A stretch of DNA of 51,408 nt from a virus. This document shows positions 7,598 to 16,501 of the stretch, piece by piece (the first letter of the stretch is position 1; the number at the start of each line of letters is the position of its first letter). The stretch is taken from IMG/VR virus record IMGVR_UViG_3300048837_000563, positions 1 to 51,408 of that record; one strand, given 5' to 3'. The position numbers and the translations under genes are program-made. The notes under the pieces were generated by a model. That model saw only the letters and a list, made by a program, of their open reading frames with translations. It was not told the origin of the DNA and did no database searches.

Positions 7598-8206
7598 TTA
7601 GCAACATTTGTAATGTTTGGCGGTCTGATCTATGGCGTGTGCAGTCTCTAGGTAGCCGAATCGGGCAGCATCCTCAGACAGCCATTCCGCAGCAATGTTG
7701 CACAGCTGCTTATTCCACACTGGGGACACAGACCCGTCGTCGTAGGTGTACGCAGGAACCACATCAACAGGTGTGCCGAGCAACCGCGACACGTCCGCGT
7801 CTAATGCCTCGAATCGGATAATCTCATCAGGCACAAGATCGCGTACTAAGCGTGAGATGGTGAATCGATACAACCAAGACAAAGAGTGCCAATCGTCACG
7901 AGCTACCGATCGGACAAACACAGACCACTGCATCTCGTCACGACGCTGTTGCTTTATCCACCAGTTGTGATGCCGAAACAATCCCATCAAGCGTGTTCTT
8001 GGGTTTCGTACAACCAATGCCTTGCGAAACGTCCACCACTCTTCCGGTACACGAGCAACGTGTTGATCGAATGAGATGCCATCTGGTGCGGGACCGACGA
8101 CATAGATGCCACCCCATGCCGGTGAACAGAGCGTCTTGTGTAAATGACGACTGCCAGTATGTGGCGGGGTAATGATAACGAGTTCGCGATCTTCCAAAAC
8201 GATCAT
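7598..8206 (-). CDS. Sulfotransferase-like protein
   Basis: Residues 12-25 (ITPPHTGSRHLHKT) match the PAPS-binding P-loop of sulfotransferases (usual form PKTGSTSL). KALVVRNPRTRLMGLF (62-77) matches the 3'-phosphate-binding motif. The serine usual in the second motif is Gly here, so activity needs testing. The family moves sulfate from PAPS to sugars or small molecules. The start overlaps the stop of the PRTase-HAD gene by four bases, so both proteins probably act in one pathway. The + strand here lacks the T-runs seen in neighbouring genes, suggesting recent acquisition. Confidence 0.72.
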   Translation of the reverse strand: MIVLEDRELVIITPPHTGSRHLHKTLCSPAWGGIYVVGPAPDGISFDQHVARVPEEWWTFRKALVVRNPRTRLMGLFRHHNWWIKQQRRDEMQWSVFVRSVARDDWHSLSWLYRFTISRLVRDLVPDEIIRFEALDADVSRLLGTPVDVVPAYTYDDGSVSPVWNKQLCNIAAEWLSEDAARFGYLETAHAIDQTAKHYKCC

Positions 8207-9531
8207 TGATACACTCGTCCGCTGTCAGGAACGATTACCGGCTTCTGTGCCACCTTTTGAATAATCCGAGCTTGCATCTCGTTCGATTCAATGAACAAGC
8301 AGCAATCCGATTCTCGGAACGTGTCGCCCTTGTGCTTTGCAACGTCGAATCGTCTGGCCGCAAAGGTGTCTGATTGATCCATGACGAGTCGATCACACGT
8401 CACGCCCCATTTGTGCATCCACGCTTCTGTTTCGCGTCGGAATCGCTCTTGTCGAAACGTCACGATTAACGGAACGCTGGTAATGCGTGGTAACCATTTT
8501 GGTTGTGCGTTGATTATCCACTGACGATACCGTTCGGTGCCTTCTGGCGTGTCGTCGCCGTCGCGTGGGCAGTCCTCGCAAATCACCCCGTCGAAGTCCA
8601 GTCCCATGCCACCGTGTAATGCTGGATTCGCTGCATTGCCCGCTAATATTCCGTTGTTAAACAAGTTCCAGGTGAACAGATGCGGTGACGGCAACAACTG
8701 CCCAACAATATCAACCGATGCCCTCGATTCAGGACGCACAAAGGCTGCCGCATAGATTGCCGGTCGATCTCCCATTATGTTGCGAATCTGTTGCATCGTT
8801 CCACCTCGATACACCGAGTCGTCAACAACTAGGATTGGCGAGTCCGGTTCGACTTTGATTCGTCGCCCTCGACTGCCAAAGCCAATCGCTTGTAAACCGT
8901 GCTGTGGCGACACTTCGTAGAGCGGGACATGCAACCACATCGAGAGTAACGCCGCCGAATACATCCCGCTTCGTGGTACACCGGCCACACCGCTAATCGT
9001 TGGCGGTAGTTGACGGAAGATGCACCGTGTTGCTTGCTCAAGGTCACTGGTTTGTTGCAATCTTATCGGCCCGTCGAAGTTAATGCGGGACGGGGTGGGT
9101 TGTTGGATCTCAAGCAATGTCTGTGCTGACACCTCGCAGGAATCACATGCGTCGAGGATTAACCGTTCGTAAGCATCTAACGAACTTGGATAGCTCCCTA
9201 TCCATTGCTGTAGTTTTTTGTTGTGACCAACTTTTTTTGCTTTCATTTCGGCTACGTTTTCGCCGATAGCTTTTGCGAAGTCGCTTGACTTTTCTCGTAT
9301 CTGAGTAATACTTAACTTATCTAGGTCGGTTAGGGTTTTTTGGAAACAAGAGGTACATCCTATGTTGAATTCTTTTTGTAAGCGGGCCCTAAGGATGTTA
9401 CTAACATTTCTTGCTCGGCCTACAGCACCTTTTGGTTTTGTTTTGTGTGTTGGTTGTTTACGACTTCGTGTAGCCCCTTGTCCGGCTACTATTCTAAAAT
9501 GTTCCGCTAGTCTTTCTTCTCTTGTTTTCAT
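8203..9531 (-). CDS. Three-part protein: Cys domain, phosphoribosyltransferase, HAD hydrolase
   Basis: Residues 1-150 form an unrecognised domain with GCTSC (58-62) and CDSC (129-132). Residues 155-300 are a type I phosphoribosyltransferase: ILVVDDSVYRGGT (233-245) is the PRPP-binding motif. Residues 305-442 are a HAD-superfamily phosphatase: GLDFDGV (Asp312, Asp314), a Thr motif IVTFR and Lys401 in HKGD. The combination suggests attaching or removing a phosphoribosyl group and then dephosphorylating. The first 150 codons look like the rest of the phage, while the remainder has different base use, with a junction near 9.08-9.13 kb. Substrate unknown. Confidence 0.75.
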   Translation of the reverse strand: MKTREERLAEHFRIVAGQGATRSRKQPTHKTKPKGAVGRARNVSNILRARLQKEFNIGCTSCFQKTLTDLDKLSITQIREKSSDFAKAIGENVAEMKAKKVGHNKKLQQWIGSYPSSLDAYERLILDACDSCEVSAQTLLEIQQPTPSRINFDGPIRLQQTSDLEQATRCIFRQLPPTISGVAGVPRSGMYSAALLSMWLHVPLYEVSPQHGLQAIGFGSRGRRIKVEPDSPILVVDDSVYRGGTMQQIRNIMGDRPAIYAAAFVRPESRASVDIVGQLLPSPHLFTWNLFNNGILAGNAANPALHGGMGLDFDGVICEDCPRDGDDTPEGTERYRQWIINAQPKWLPRITSVPLIVTFRQERFRRETEAWMHKWGVTCDRLVMDQSDTFAARRFDVAKHKGDTFRESDCCLFIESNEMQARIIQKVAQKPVIVPDSGRVYQ

Positions 9532-9543
9532 GGGAGGTGTGTT

Positions 9544-9681
9544 ATGAAGTTTCGTTTTACCACTCGCGATTTATTCTGGTTGATTCTAGTCTTGGCCATC
9601 AGCCTGTCATGGTATTTAGATCGTGATGCCGTGTTGCGAACGTGTCCCATTTGCAAACATCTTGTGCAAGAGAGGCATTGA
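9544..9681 (+). CDS. Plus-strand RDLxWL membrane microprotein, 45 aa
   Basis: This is the only convincing plus-strand gene. GGGAGG lies seven bases before the ATG. The product starts MKFRFTTRDLFWLILVLAIS, a basic N-terminus followed by one transmembrane helix and WYLDRD, and ends with a CPIC knuckle. Short proteins with RDLLWLTLVVAL...GWW are, to my knowledge, a hallmark of Planctomycetota. The gene is divergent from the PRTase-HAD gene (start 9531) and ends three bases before the convergent stop at 9685. It probably came from the host and may act at the host membrane. Confidence 0.72.
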   Translation: MKFRFTTRDLFWLILVLAISLSWYLDRDAVLRTCPICKHLVQERH

Positions 9682-9684
9682 CGA

Positions 9685-10215
9685 TCAAACACATGGAGAA
9701 GTGCTCCTGCTCCAACGGACTGTGACTATTAGCGGCCCCGGATTGCATGGACAATCTTCTGTGACCGCGATTATCTCGCGGTGTATTACGCCGATAAATT
9801 CGCATTCAGAGCATGACCAACTTACCAGTACCGGTGGCCCAAGCGAGCACACCGCCGCACCTAGATTGTAGGTTGCCCTTTTCAAAATGACGGTTGACGG
9901 ATCGCCATCTTTGCAATCGAACCACACATTGAAACCACCAGCCAATGCGTCAAAAGTTGGATATCCTTCTGCGTATCCAACGTCCCAGCCTTGGCATTGA
10001 GCACCAGTCAACTGACGACCTCGTAATGTGAGTGTTTGTGCTGGTCCACATCCTTCGACAGTTACCTCTGGATCTCTATCCATCAGGTCAACGTAGTCTT
10101 GGCATGGACAACAAATAAATGGAGTACCGCAACAACAATCGTAACCATTCTCATTGGTGAAGAGTTTACCGTTACGAAGCATTAGTTTGCCGGTGGCCCC
10201 TAGTGTTAATCCCAT
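9685..10215 (-). CDS. Cysteine-rich probable distal tail protein, 176 aa
   Basis: The protein is unusually rich in cysteine, with CCCG, CCPC, CSEC and CPC clusters and a C-terminal CV, about 9% Cys. It opens with MLRNGKLFTNENG after a short lead, a strand-rich start. It lies at the distal end of the tail operon with a TAATG overlap on the 771-residue protein, so a virion tip or adhesion role is likely. Metal binding or disulfides are both possible. Confidence 0.62.
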   Translation of the reverse strand: MGLTLGATGKLMLRNGKLFTNENGYDCCCGTPFICCPCQDYVDLMDRDPEVTVEGCGPAQTLTLRGRQLTGAQCQGWDVGYAEGYPTFDALAGGFNVWFDCKDGDPSTVILKRATYNLGAAVCSLGPPVLVSWSCSECEFIGVIHREIIAVTEDCPCNPGPLIVTVRWSRSTSPCV

Positions 10216-12530
10216 TATTGTTCACCCCCGCTTCCTTCTATTGGGCAAGGCTCACATTCAGCCTCATGTTCTGCTTCGTTGCCGCATGTACCTAATACCA
10301 TAATTACGCTGGTAGTCCATGTAGGGCAACCATCCATGTTTAGTTCAACAACAACGGTTTCCTGTGTTAATGGGATTTCGTCTTCCCCGGATGTTGACCC
10401 TGTACATAGAGTTAGAACGTCTAACTGAACCCATTTTAACCGTAGTACGGGGTCACATTGTATGCCCGTTCCACTACCAGATTGTCCGGTGTCGAGTTCT
10501 AGCTCATCCACAAACTTCTGAAGTTGTGAGCGGTAGGACAAGAGCGTTACGGGCGTCGGTTGCTTGCACGTTTCGATATCGATCTCTAATAGACTACCGG
10601 CGATTGTCGTGCAATTCGTCTGCTCGTCGAACGTAGCCTTGATTTCCAACGACGCGTTGACGGTCGTCTTTTGCATGTCCCAGACGACATACTTTTGTTC
10701 AGGCTCCGACCAGCTTGCTTTCCAATAGTAGCCCGCGAAGCCTTTGTGTGTATTGCCAATCGTTAGCGGTAATGTTGGCGTCTGAGAAAACGGCCAGAAG
10801 TCTAACGTCTCGACTCCGGTGACGCCAAAGTCATCACCGCAATTCGTCGCCGGAAGACTCCCTGCGACTCGCGTCGATTGTTGATTCGATTCAGCAACAA
10901 CGTAACGCATGTCCGCCGGATCGTCTGACCACGCCGCGTTGTCCAATTTCGCGAGGCCGTCCGCTCCCTTTAAGGCACGCGGCCATTTTAGCTGCGGATA
11001 TCGCACGTAGAATTTAGGGTCTTGTTGCTGCGGGTCTGATCCGTTGCATGGGGCTGATTGTTCGGGACGGGTGAGCACGCATTGCAATCCGATAATTTGC
11101 TCCACTCCGCCAGCACTGCAACCTTCACCACATGCCTCCAGTAATCGCCAAATTCCGACACGTTCGCCTTGCTCATTGAACACTGGATTCTGCGGATCAG
11201 GATCATAGCAATCGAAGCGAAATGTTCCGCAACTCGACGTTGGCGACAAGTCCCAATACTCGATTGGAAGATCGTCCTGTGCAGCACCATACGCACGGAT
11301 CGGTGTTGCTTGCACGTCTTGGTCTGGAGTGTATGGATCACGATCTTCTGTCGTTTCAAACGCGATCCAAAGCGGCAGCCCTTGGCATTCCGTGACGACG
11401 TAAATGTCTTCGGTAACAATTCCTTCGGGAGTTGAATAGCTCGGGAAATAATCCGCCTCGCCTTCGCAATTCTTAACGGCCTCTGCCCATCTGATGCCGC
11501 CGAAATTCACCGTGACCTGATCGCCAATAGATACGGGCACTTCGCCGACAATCCACTCGACGATTGCTGTCGCCGTACCGTAGCGTGATCCATCTGACTG
11601 CCGAAGCCGCAATCGTGGCCCTGTCATCTTGAAGCCGATGCGGCCAGTGGTGGCATTTCCACCAGTCCGCACCCACGCATTCTCTACCCAATGGACGATG
11701 ATTCTTTCACCTTGTGTTACTGCTCCCTTTTTGTTGCAAACTACGATTTGTTCAGAAACCACTTCTCCTAAACAATCGCTGTTTTCTGGATGGTAGACTA
11801 ATTGAGCGAGGATCGGGCTGCCCGATTGGGCCGATTGTAAGACAATTGCTTCTCTTGTTAACCCCGCCTCTCCAACCCAATGCCATCTCTCTTCATCATC
11901 GGGACTAGGGACTTGTTGTACGTCGTGCATTTCCCCGATAAGGACACAACAATCCGAATTTCTATCCCATACTCTGACTCGTTTATGTTGTCCGTCTGGT
12001 TCGAGAACAGGTATCCAATCTTCTGTTAAGGCGTCAAACTCCATTAACGTCGCCCAATGGATTGAATCATCGTGGGCCGGTACGTGGTTAGGCTCTACGG
12101 TTATCTTTGCCTTGTAGTGTTTTTGGGCTGTTGGGCATACCCAAAAGTCTCCGTCACGGTCTTGTTTGACTAGAAGGATAGTCCCAATCGGGTATTTTTT
12201 TGGTGTCAGATTGAAGATATCAATCTCGACTTTTACCCCTGGACTTGAAAACCAATAATCTAAGATATCGTTTTCGTTACCGTTTTGGTTTAGTTCTCTA
12301 TCTCTTTGTGTGATGTAACCTTTACCCCTACCTACCTTCTCTAAGATAAGTAAAGGGTCTACTGCCGCTGTTACCTCTTCACTAACCTCGACAACGTAGC
12401 AACGTAAATCCCCAAATAGTGTTTCTGGGTAACCTACTTTCTCATTGAACTTTGGTTCTAATGAGGTTGCTTGCTTTTTAAGCTTTTGGGCAATCTTCGG
12501 ATCGGTAAATCCGGTAATTTTCTTTTTCAT
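10215..12530 (-). CDS. Large tail/baseplate-associated protein, 771 aa
   Basis: This long protein has no motif I recognise. It is beta-rich, acidic and holds many cysteines in its second half. It follows the tape measure and the 305-residue protein in a chain of TAATG overlaps, the position of baseplate or receptor-binding proteins. Base composition changes within the gene. The first third (down to about 11.7 kb) and the end (below about 10.5 kb) look like the rest of the phage, while the middle looks foreign. This suggests a swapped central domain in an adhesin. Confidence 0.65.
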   Translation of the reverse strand: MKKKITGFTDPKIAQKLKKQATSLEPKFNEKVGYPETLFGDLRCYVVEVSEEVTAAVDPLLILEKVGRGKGYITQRDRELNQNGNENDILDYWFSSPGVKVEIDIFNLTPKKYPIGTILLVKQDRDGDFWVCPTAQKHYKAKITVEPNHVPAHDDSIHWATLMEFDALTEDWIPVLEPDGQHKRVRVWDRNSDCCVLIGEMHDVQQVPSPDDEERWHWVGEAGLTREAIVLQSAQSGSPILAQLVYHPENSDCLGEVVSEQIVVCNKKGAVTQGERIIVHWVENAWVRTGGNATTGRIGFKMTGPRLRLRQSDGSRYGTATAIVEWIVGEVPVSIGDQVTVNFGGIRWAEAVKNCEGEADYFPSYSTPEGIVTEDIYVVTECQGLPLWIAFETTEDRDPYTPDQDVQATPIRAYGAAQDDLPIEYWDLSPTSSCGTFRFDCYDPDPQNPVFNEQGERVGIWRLLEACGEGCSAGGVEQIIGLQCVLTRPEQSAPCNGSDPQQQDPKFYVRYPQLKWPRALKGADGLAKLDNAAWSDDPADMRYVVAESNQQSTRVAGSLPATNCGDDFGVTGVETLDFWPFSQTPTLPLTIGNTHKGFAGYYWKASWSEPEQKYVVWDMQKTTVNASLEIKATFDEQTNCTTIAGSLLEIDIETCKQPTPVTLLSYRSQLQKFVDELELDTGQSGSGTGIQCDPVLRLKWVQLDVLTLCTGSTSGEDEIPLTQETVVVELNMDGCPTWTTSVIMVLGTCGNEAEHEAECEPCPIEGSGGEQ

Positions 12531-13447
12531 TAGGGTAAGATTATTCCCAAATCGTTGAAATTTGATGTTCGGTATTTGTTGAACATTTTGTAAAGAGGCG
12601 GTAAGTTTGGCCCACCTTGTGCGTTGCGTCTTGTGCCGTCAAAGTTTAGGTCACCATCAGTTACGTCTTTGAATGTGTCCCTAAACTTAATCTCTGTTTT
12701 GTCTGACGCACTCTTATAATACTTGGTCCCTCTGTTTCTTAGTCGAGATTTCCAGCCGATAAGGATTTCTGATCCATTCTGGCTCGATTCAATCTTTCGC
12801 AAATTGAATTTGATTACGTAGGTATATTGTCTTTGTAGAAATCCGGCTCTTTCAATAGGAGCATCTTGGATATCTGCCATTAACGCAGTTCCCGTAGGAA
12901 AGCCTAAGAAAGGTTGGGAGTTGACGGTATCAAGATAGTTTTCTATTAGGTCATGTCGAATCGGCCCAATAGTAGACCATGTTAGTACGGGTATTGCGAT
13001 GGGTGCTTCGAGGATGAACGGTTCCCCAACGGAATTGGCTATGTCTTCTCCGGTAACAGGATCAACTGTTATGACTTCCATAACACTCTCTGCCCCCCAA
13101 GAGTATTCATATTGTCTCTTAGGTCCGTATTGTACTTCGATGGATTTTACATCGGTATGTTTTTCATAATAGCAATCAACTTGCCATAGCATGGCCCCTG
13201 AATTAAGTTCTCTAGCATTTTTTCTGACAAGAAAAGACCCGCCTCTTTGCGTTCGGAAGGCCGGAATATCATTTGCCGGGAGTGTGACACTTGTAGCATT
13301 ACAGATAGATTCGAGTGTTTCGGTTATACTATCCGCTATAGCCATGTAGCTGATTGTAAAATTCTCTCCGATGGTGAGAAGCGGGTTATTATCGAACCCT
13401 ATCTCTCCCGCGAAAGTTTTGTTGATCTCTCCTAACGAAGTTGCCAT
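12530..13447 (-). CDS. Tail protein downstream of tape measure, 305 aa
   Basis: The gene starts in a TAATG overlap with the tape measure stop, behind GGGAGG, and is the first gene after it. In siphoviruses this position is taken by the distal tail protein. The sequence is beta-rich with no catalytic motif. The family is not recognised and the distal tail role is inferred from synteny. Confidence 0.65.
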   Translation of the reverse strand: MATSLGEINKTFAGEIGFDNNPLLTIGENFTISYMAIADSITETLESICNATSVTLPANDIPAFRTQRGGSFLVRKNARELNSGAMLWQVDCYYEKHTDVKSIEVQYGPKRQYEYSWGAESVMEVITVDPVTGEDIANSVGEPFILEAPIAIPVLTWSTIGPIRHDLIENYLDTVNSQPFLGFPTGTALMADIQDAPIERAGFLQRQYTYVIKFNLRKIESSQNGSEILIGWKSRLRNRGTKYYKSASDKTEIKFRDTFKDVTDGDLNFDGTRRNAQGGPNLPPLYKMFNKYRTSNFNDLGIILP

Positions 13448-16263
13448 TAGATACCTCCCAACGATAAATCTGGGTTCCTTTGTTGAGACTCAATAACCCT
13501 TAGACGGTCTTCGATTCTGCGAAGCTCGTTGAGAACACTTTCTTGTTGCCGATCTTTGAAAGTTGCTTCTCTGTCGGCTACGCTACCGGCTTCCATTGTG
13601 ATTGATGAGGCGGTAACTGTGTTTCCTAGTTCCATCCCTAGTTGTGACTTTCGTCTCAATAAATCCATTTTTTCTTGTATCGGATTTGGTTTTTCTGGTT
13701 CTTTATATTCAATCAACCCCATATTTTCCATTAATCGTTTGAGTAATGGATGTTGGTTGACGAAATCCTTAAATGCTTTGTTGGCTTCGTCCATCATCTT
13801 TATCATATCCTCGAAAGGTTTTATGATTACATCTGCTAGTGCCTCAAATCCGATTATCATAAGCTCAAGACCCGCATTTATCAGGGTTAGAGCGATATTG
13901 ACGATATTCATTATTTGGGAAGCGGTTAAAAAGTATCCGATAAGTTTTCCTATTGGAGCGAGTATTTTACCGACGATTGTCATAAGGGCTGAGAACAGTT
14001 TAATCGGTGCTTCGAGGGCGATGGAAAATAGTTTCTTCATGTTTTCCCAAAGTTTGCCTAGTTCTCTTGTAGTCCCTGCGAATTGTCGTAGAGGGACAAT
14101 CATAAGTAGTTTTGCTAGTTCTACAACCCCTCCTACGATTGTTTTTATCACCCACCAGATACCTTTAAGGAGTCGCCATAGACCTTGAAAAAGAAGACCG
14201 ATTGTTTTAATCGGCAAAAGTAGTACCCAGAGGGCGGCTTTAATCGCCATAACGACTACTTGAATTGCAGCGAGCGGGATTCGTATTAGCTTGTCGATTA
14301 CCCAACCGATTCCGATAATGATACCTTGGATTATTTTAAGAAACAGGATTGTGGTATTTAGAGTTAGGTTAATCCCTTTACGGATAAGGGAAGCGATGAT
14401 AAGGAAGGGGGCAAGCAGAAGTTTTACGATTGGTGAAAGTATCCGAAGGAGAAGTATGATATTTTTGATTGCACCTAAGATACTGTTGTATAGAATTTCG
14501 CCTATTTTTGCCCATATACGAAGTAAGGCGGAAAGGTAATTTATCACGTCTCTTCCAGAATCCCCGAAGATTAAGGCCCAAGAGTCCCATAGTCTGTTGA
14601 CTTCGACCCAAATGCTATGGACACCCTTAACGATAGTTTTCCACAAGCTATCGAAAGCATTGCTTACTTTACCCCAAGCAGCAACAAGTGTATCCTTAAT
14701 AAGAGGGATAAGTTTCTTTATGTGGAATATCATTCCCGCAACCCCAAGTACGATGGTGACAATGGCTGCGGCAATGATTGCGAGGGCGGGACCAAGACTA
14801 ATACCGGCTGCCCCAAGGGCTGTAATGGCTACGCCTACCGCTTCTGCTATTGCTGCCAATCCCGCAAAGACACCGGCGATTGCTCCCCCGGTTATCCCAA
14901 ATGTTATTAATGCTCCGGCTGCTGCTATTGTCGCAACAACCAATGCACCGAACATCTGTACTGCTTTATGGTTTGCCTTAAACCAAGGTATCATTTTATC
15001 AACTAGCCTTTCGACAAGGTTAGCGATTTGCTCAAGCGGTTTTCGGAAGGCTTCTCCTAGCTCGACTTTGAGCATAGATACAGAACGTAGGATACGTCGA
15101 ATACTGCCCTCGAACCCTCTATCTAGGATTCCTGCTTGAGTAGCAGCAATACCTGTTTGTTCATTCATTTTGTCGATCATCGACGTTAGATTCTCTAGTG
15201 TTCGCAAGGCTTTTACTGCTCTTGCTCCCCGGACATTAAAGATTCTCGTTAGGTGCGGTAGCTTCTCTTCATCAGGAAGGGCACGTAATACGTCTCCCAA
15301 TTCGGCAAGTAGGTCTAGGGGGTTACGCATCTGCCCCGATATGTCGTAAGCTTTTATACCAAATGTCTCTTCGATATCTTCTGCTTTCTGTCCCAAGGTT
15401 TCTAAAAATTGGTTAAGTGAAGTACCACCTTTAGAACCTGTTAAACCAGAAAACGAAAGTTGGGCAAGGGCGGCTAGGGTCTTTGTTAATCCGAATCTTG
15501 TTGATTCTGCTGTACCTGCCACGTAGGAGAATGCCGCCCCTAGATCATCCATATCTACGACGGATTCGTTAGCTGCTGTAACGAAGTTGTCGGCTACCTT
15601 TTGGTATTCATTAACACCTTTGTCAAAAACCGTAATTGCCTGTACGAATAATTCGGCTGCTCTTTCTGGGTCGTAGTCTGTACTGCGAGCTAAATTGAGA
15701 ACGGGAAGTAGTCCGGCTTCTAGTTGTTCCCCTTTTAGACCGGCTCTTGCTAGGTTCTTAGCGACTTGGGCAATCTCCGTCGATAAGAAAGTTGTTCCCC
15801 GCGAAGTCTCTTTGACAGTTTTTGAAAGATTTTGTAATTCTTCGTCTGTTAGTTCGGCGGCTGCCTTTGCTTTGAGAAGTTCCGTATCCAGTTTGGCGGC
15901 TTCTTGGACTGAATCCTTTAGAGGCATAAACATAACGGCTGCGGCTGCCGCTAGTTGAAAACCTAGCATAAGCGACTGTTGCCCTAGTTGCTTTATTTTC
16001 ATCCCAATGGTGTTGAGGACGAATCCCGTTAGTTTGCCGAATGCCGTCCAATTCTTTTCCATTCCGACTAGGGGTAGCACTAATCTGGAAAGGGCGATTC
16101 GATAGGCGTCGATTGAGGACATCCCGCGAGACTTTAACCGTTCAATTGTTTTATTGAGATTGTTAAAGCGGGCCATGACCTTTGTAAAAACTTTCCCAGA
16201 CTTATCTACAGCTTCAATTAGGACAAGTGCCCTACCAGCTATCACTGATGATGCGGTTGCCAT
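13447..16263 (-). CDS. Tail tape measure protein
   Basis: The 938-residue protein has the TP901-type tape measure core: a conserved stretch around residues 120-220 with TTFLSTEIAQVAKNLARAG and AINLAR-like repeats, then a long run of Gly/Ala/Ile-rich hydrophobic segments (about 430-830) and a coiled C-terminus. It sets tail length and is ejected ahead of the DNA. Its length implies a long non-contractile siphovirus-like tail; no sheath gene was seen. The start has only a weak ribosome-binding site and carries the GAAAAAATACCA box directly before the ATG. Confidence 0.92.
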   Translation of the reverse strand: MATASSVIAGRALVLIEAVDKSGKVFTKVMARFNNLNKTIERLKSRGMSSIDAYRIALSRLVLPLVGMEKNWTAFGKLTGFVLNTIGMKIKQLGQQSLMLGFQLAAAAAVMFMPLKDSVQEAAKLDTELLKAKAAAELTDEELQNLSKTVKETSRGTTFLSTEIAQVAKNLARAGLKGEQLEAGLLPVLNLARSTDYDPERAAELFVQAITVFDKGVNEYQKVADNFVTAANESVVDMDDLGAAFSYVAGTAESTRFGLTKTLAALAQLSFSGLTGSKGGTSLNQFLETLGQKAEDIEETFGIKAYDISGQMRNPLDLLAELGDVLRALPDEEKLPHLTRIFNVRGARAVKALRTLENLTSMIDKMNEQTGIAATQAGILDRGFEGSIRRILRSVSMLKVELGEAFRKPLEQIANLVERLVDKMIPWFKANHKAVQMFGALVVATIAAAGALITFGITGGAIAGVFAGLAAIAEAVGVAITALGAAGISLGPALAIIAAAIVTIVLGVAGMIFHIKKLIPLIKDTLVAAWGKVSNAFDSLWKTIVKGVHSIWVEVNRLWDSWALIFGDSGRDVINYLSALLRIWAKIGEILYNSILGAIKNIILLLRILSPIVKLLLAPFLIIASLIRKGINLTLNTTILFLKIIQGIIIGIGWVIDKLIRIPLAAIQVVVMAIKAALWVLLLPIKTIGLLFQGLWRLLKGIWWVIKTIVGGVVELAKLLMIVPLRQFAGTTRELGKLWENMKKLFSIALEAPIKLFSALMTIVGKILAPIGKLIGYFLTASQIMNIVNIALTLINAGLELMIIGFEALADVIIKPFEDMIKMMDEANKAFKDFVNQHPLLKRLMENMGLIEYKEPEKPNPIQEKMDLLRRKSQLGMELGNTVTASSITMEAGSVADREATFKDRQQESVLNELRRIEDRLRVIESQQRNPDLSLGGI

Positions 16264-16288
16264 TTTGGTATTTTTTCTCTAAAAGAGG

Positions 16289-16501
16289 CTAAATGAAATC
16301 ATCTGGTTCGGGAAGCCTTCTCACTAGGGCTTCTTGGAATAGCTCGGCTGTTTCTTTGTCTGTAAGAGGGAAGTCATTCCCGTCTGAATCGATTGCGTAA
16401 ATATGGTAAGGGCCAAAAGGGATACCTACCGATTCGTCTTCATCCCAATCGTCGCAGAAGATTTCTAGTTCTGTTTCTCGGATAACCTTGGTGAAATACA
16501 T
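16289..16501 (-). CDS. Small acidic protein upstream of the tape measure, 70 aa
   Basis: The start at 16501 is chosen over 16546 because it forms a TAATG overlap with the upstream stop and has AAGGAA before it. The product is strongly acidic (CDDWDEDES) with no recognised domain. It lies between the gp10-like gene and the tape measure gene, so it is probably a tail assembly factor. Confidence 0.65.
   Translation of the reverse strand: MYFTKVIRETELEIFCDDWDEDESVGIPFGPYHIYAIDSDGNDFPLTDKETAELFQEALVRRLPEPDDFI

Noticed and set aside
13529-15139. Long plus-strand frames opposite the tape measure gene
   Set aside because: They mirror the biased codon use of the tape measure protein. The minus frame is continuous for 938 codons and has clear family features.
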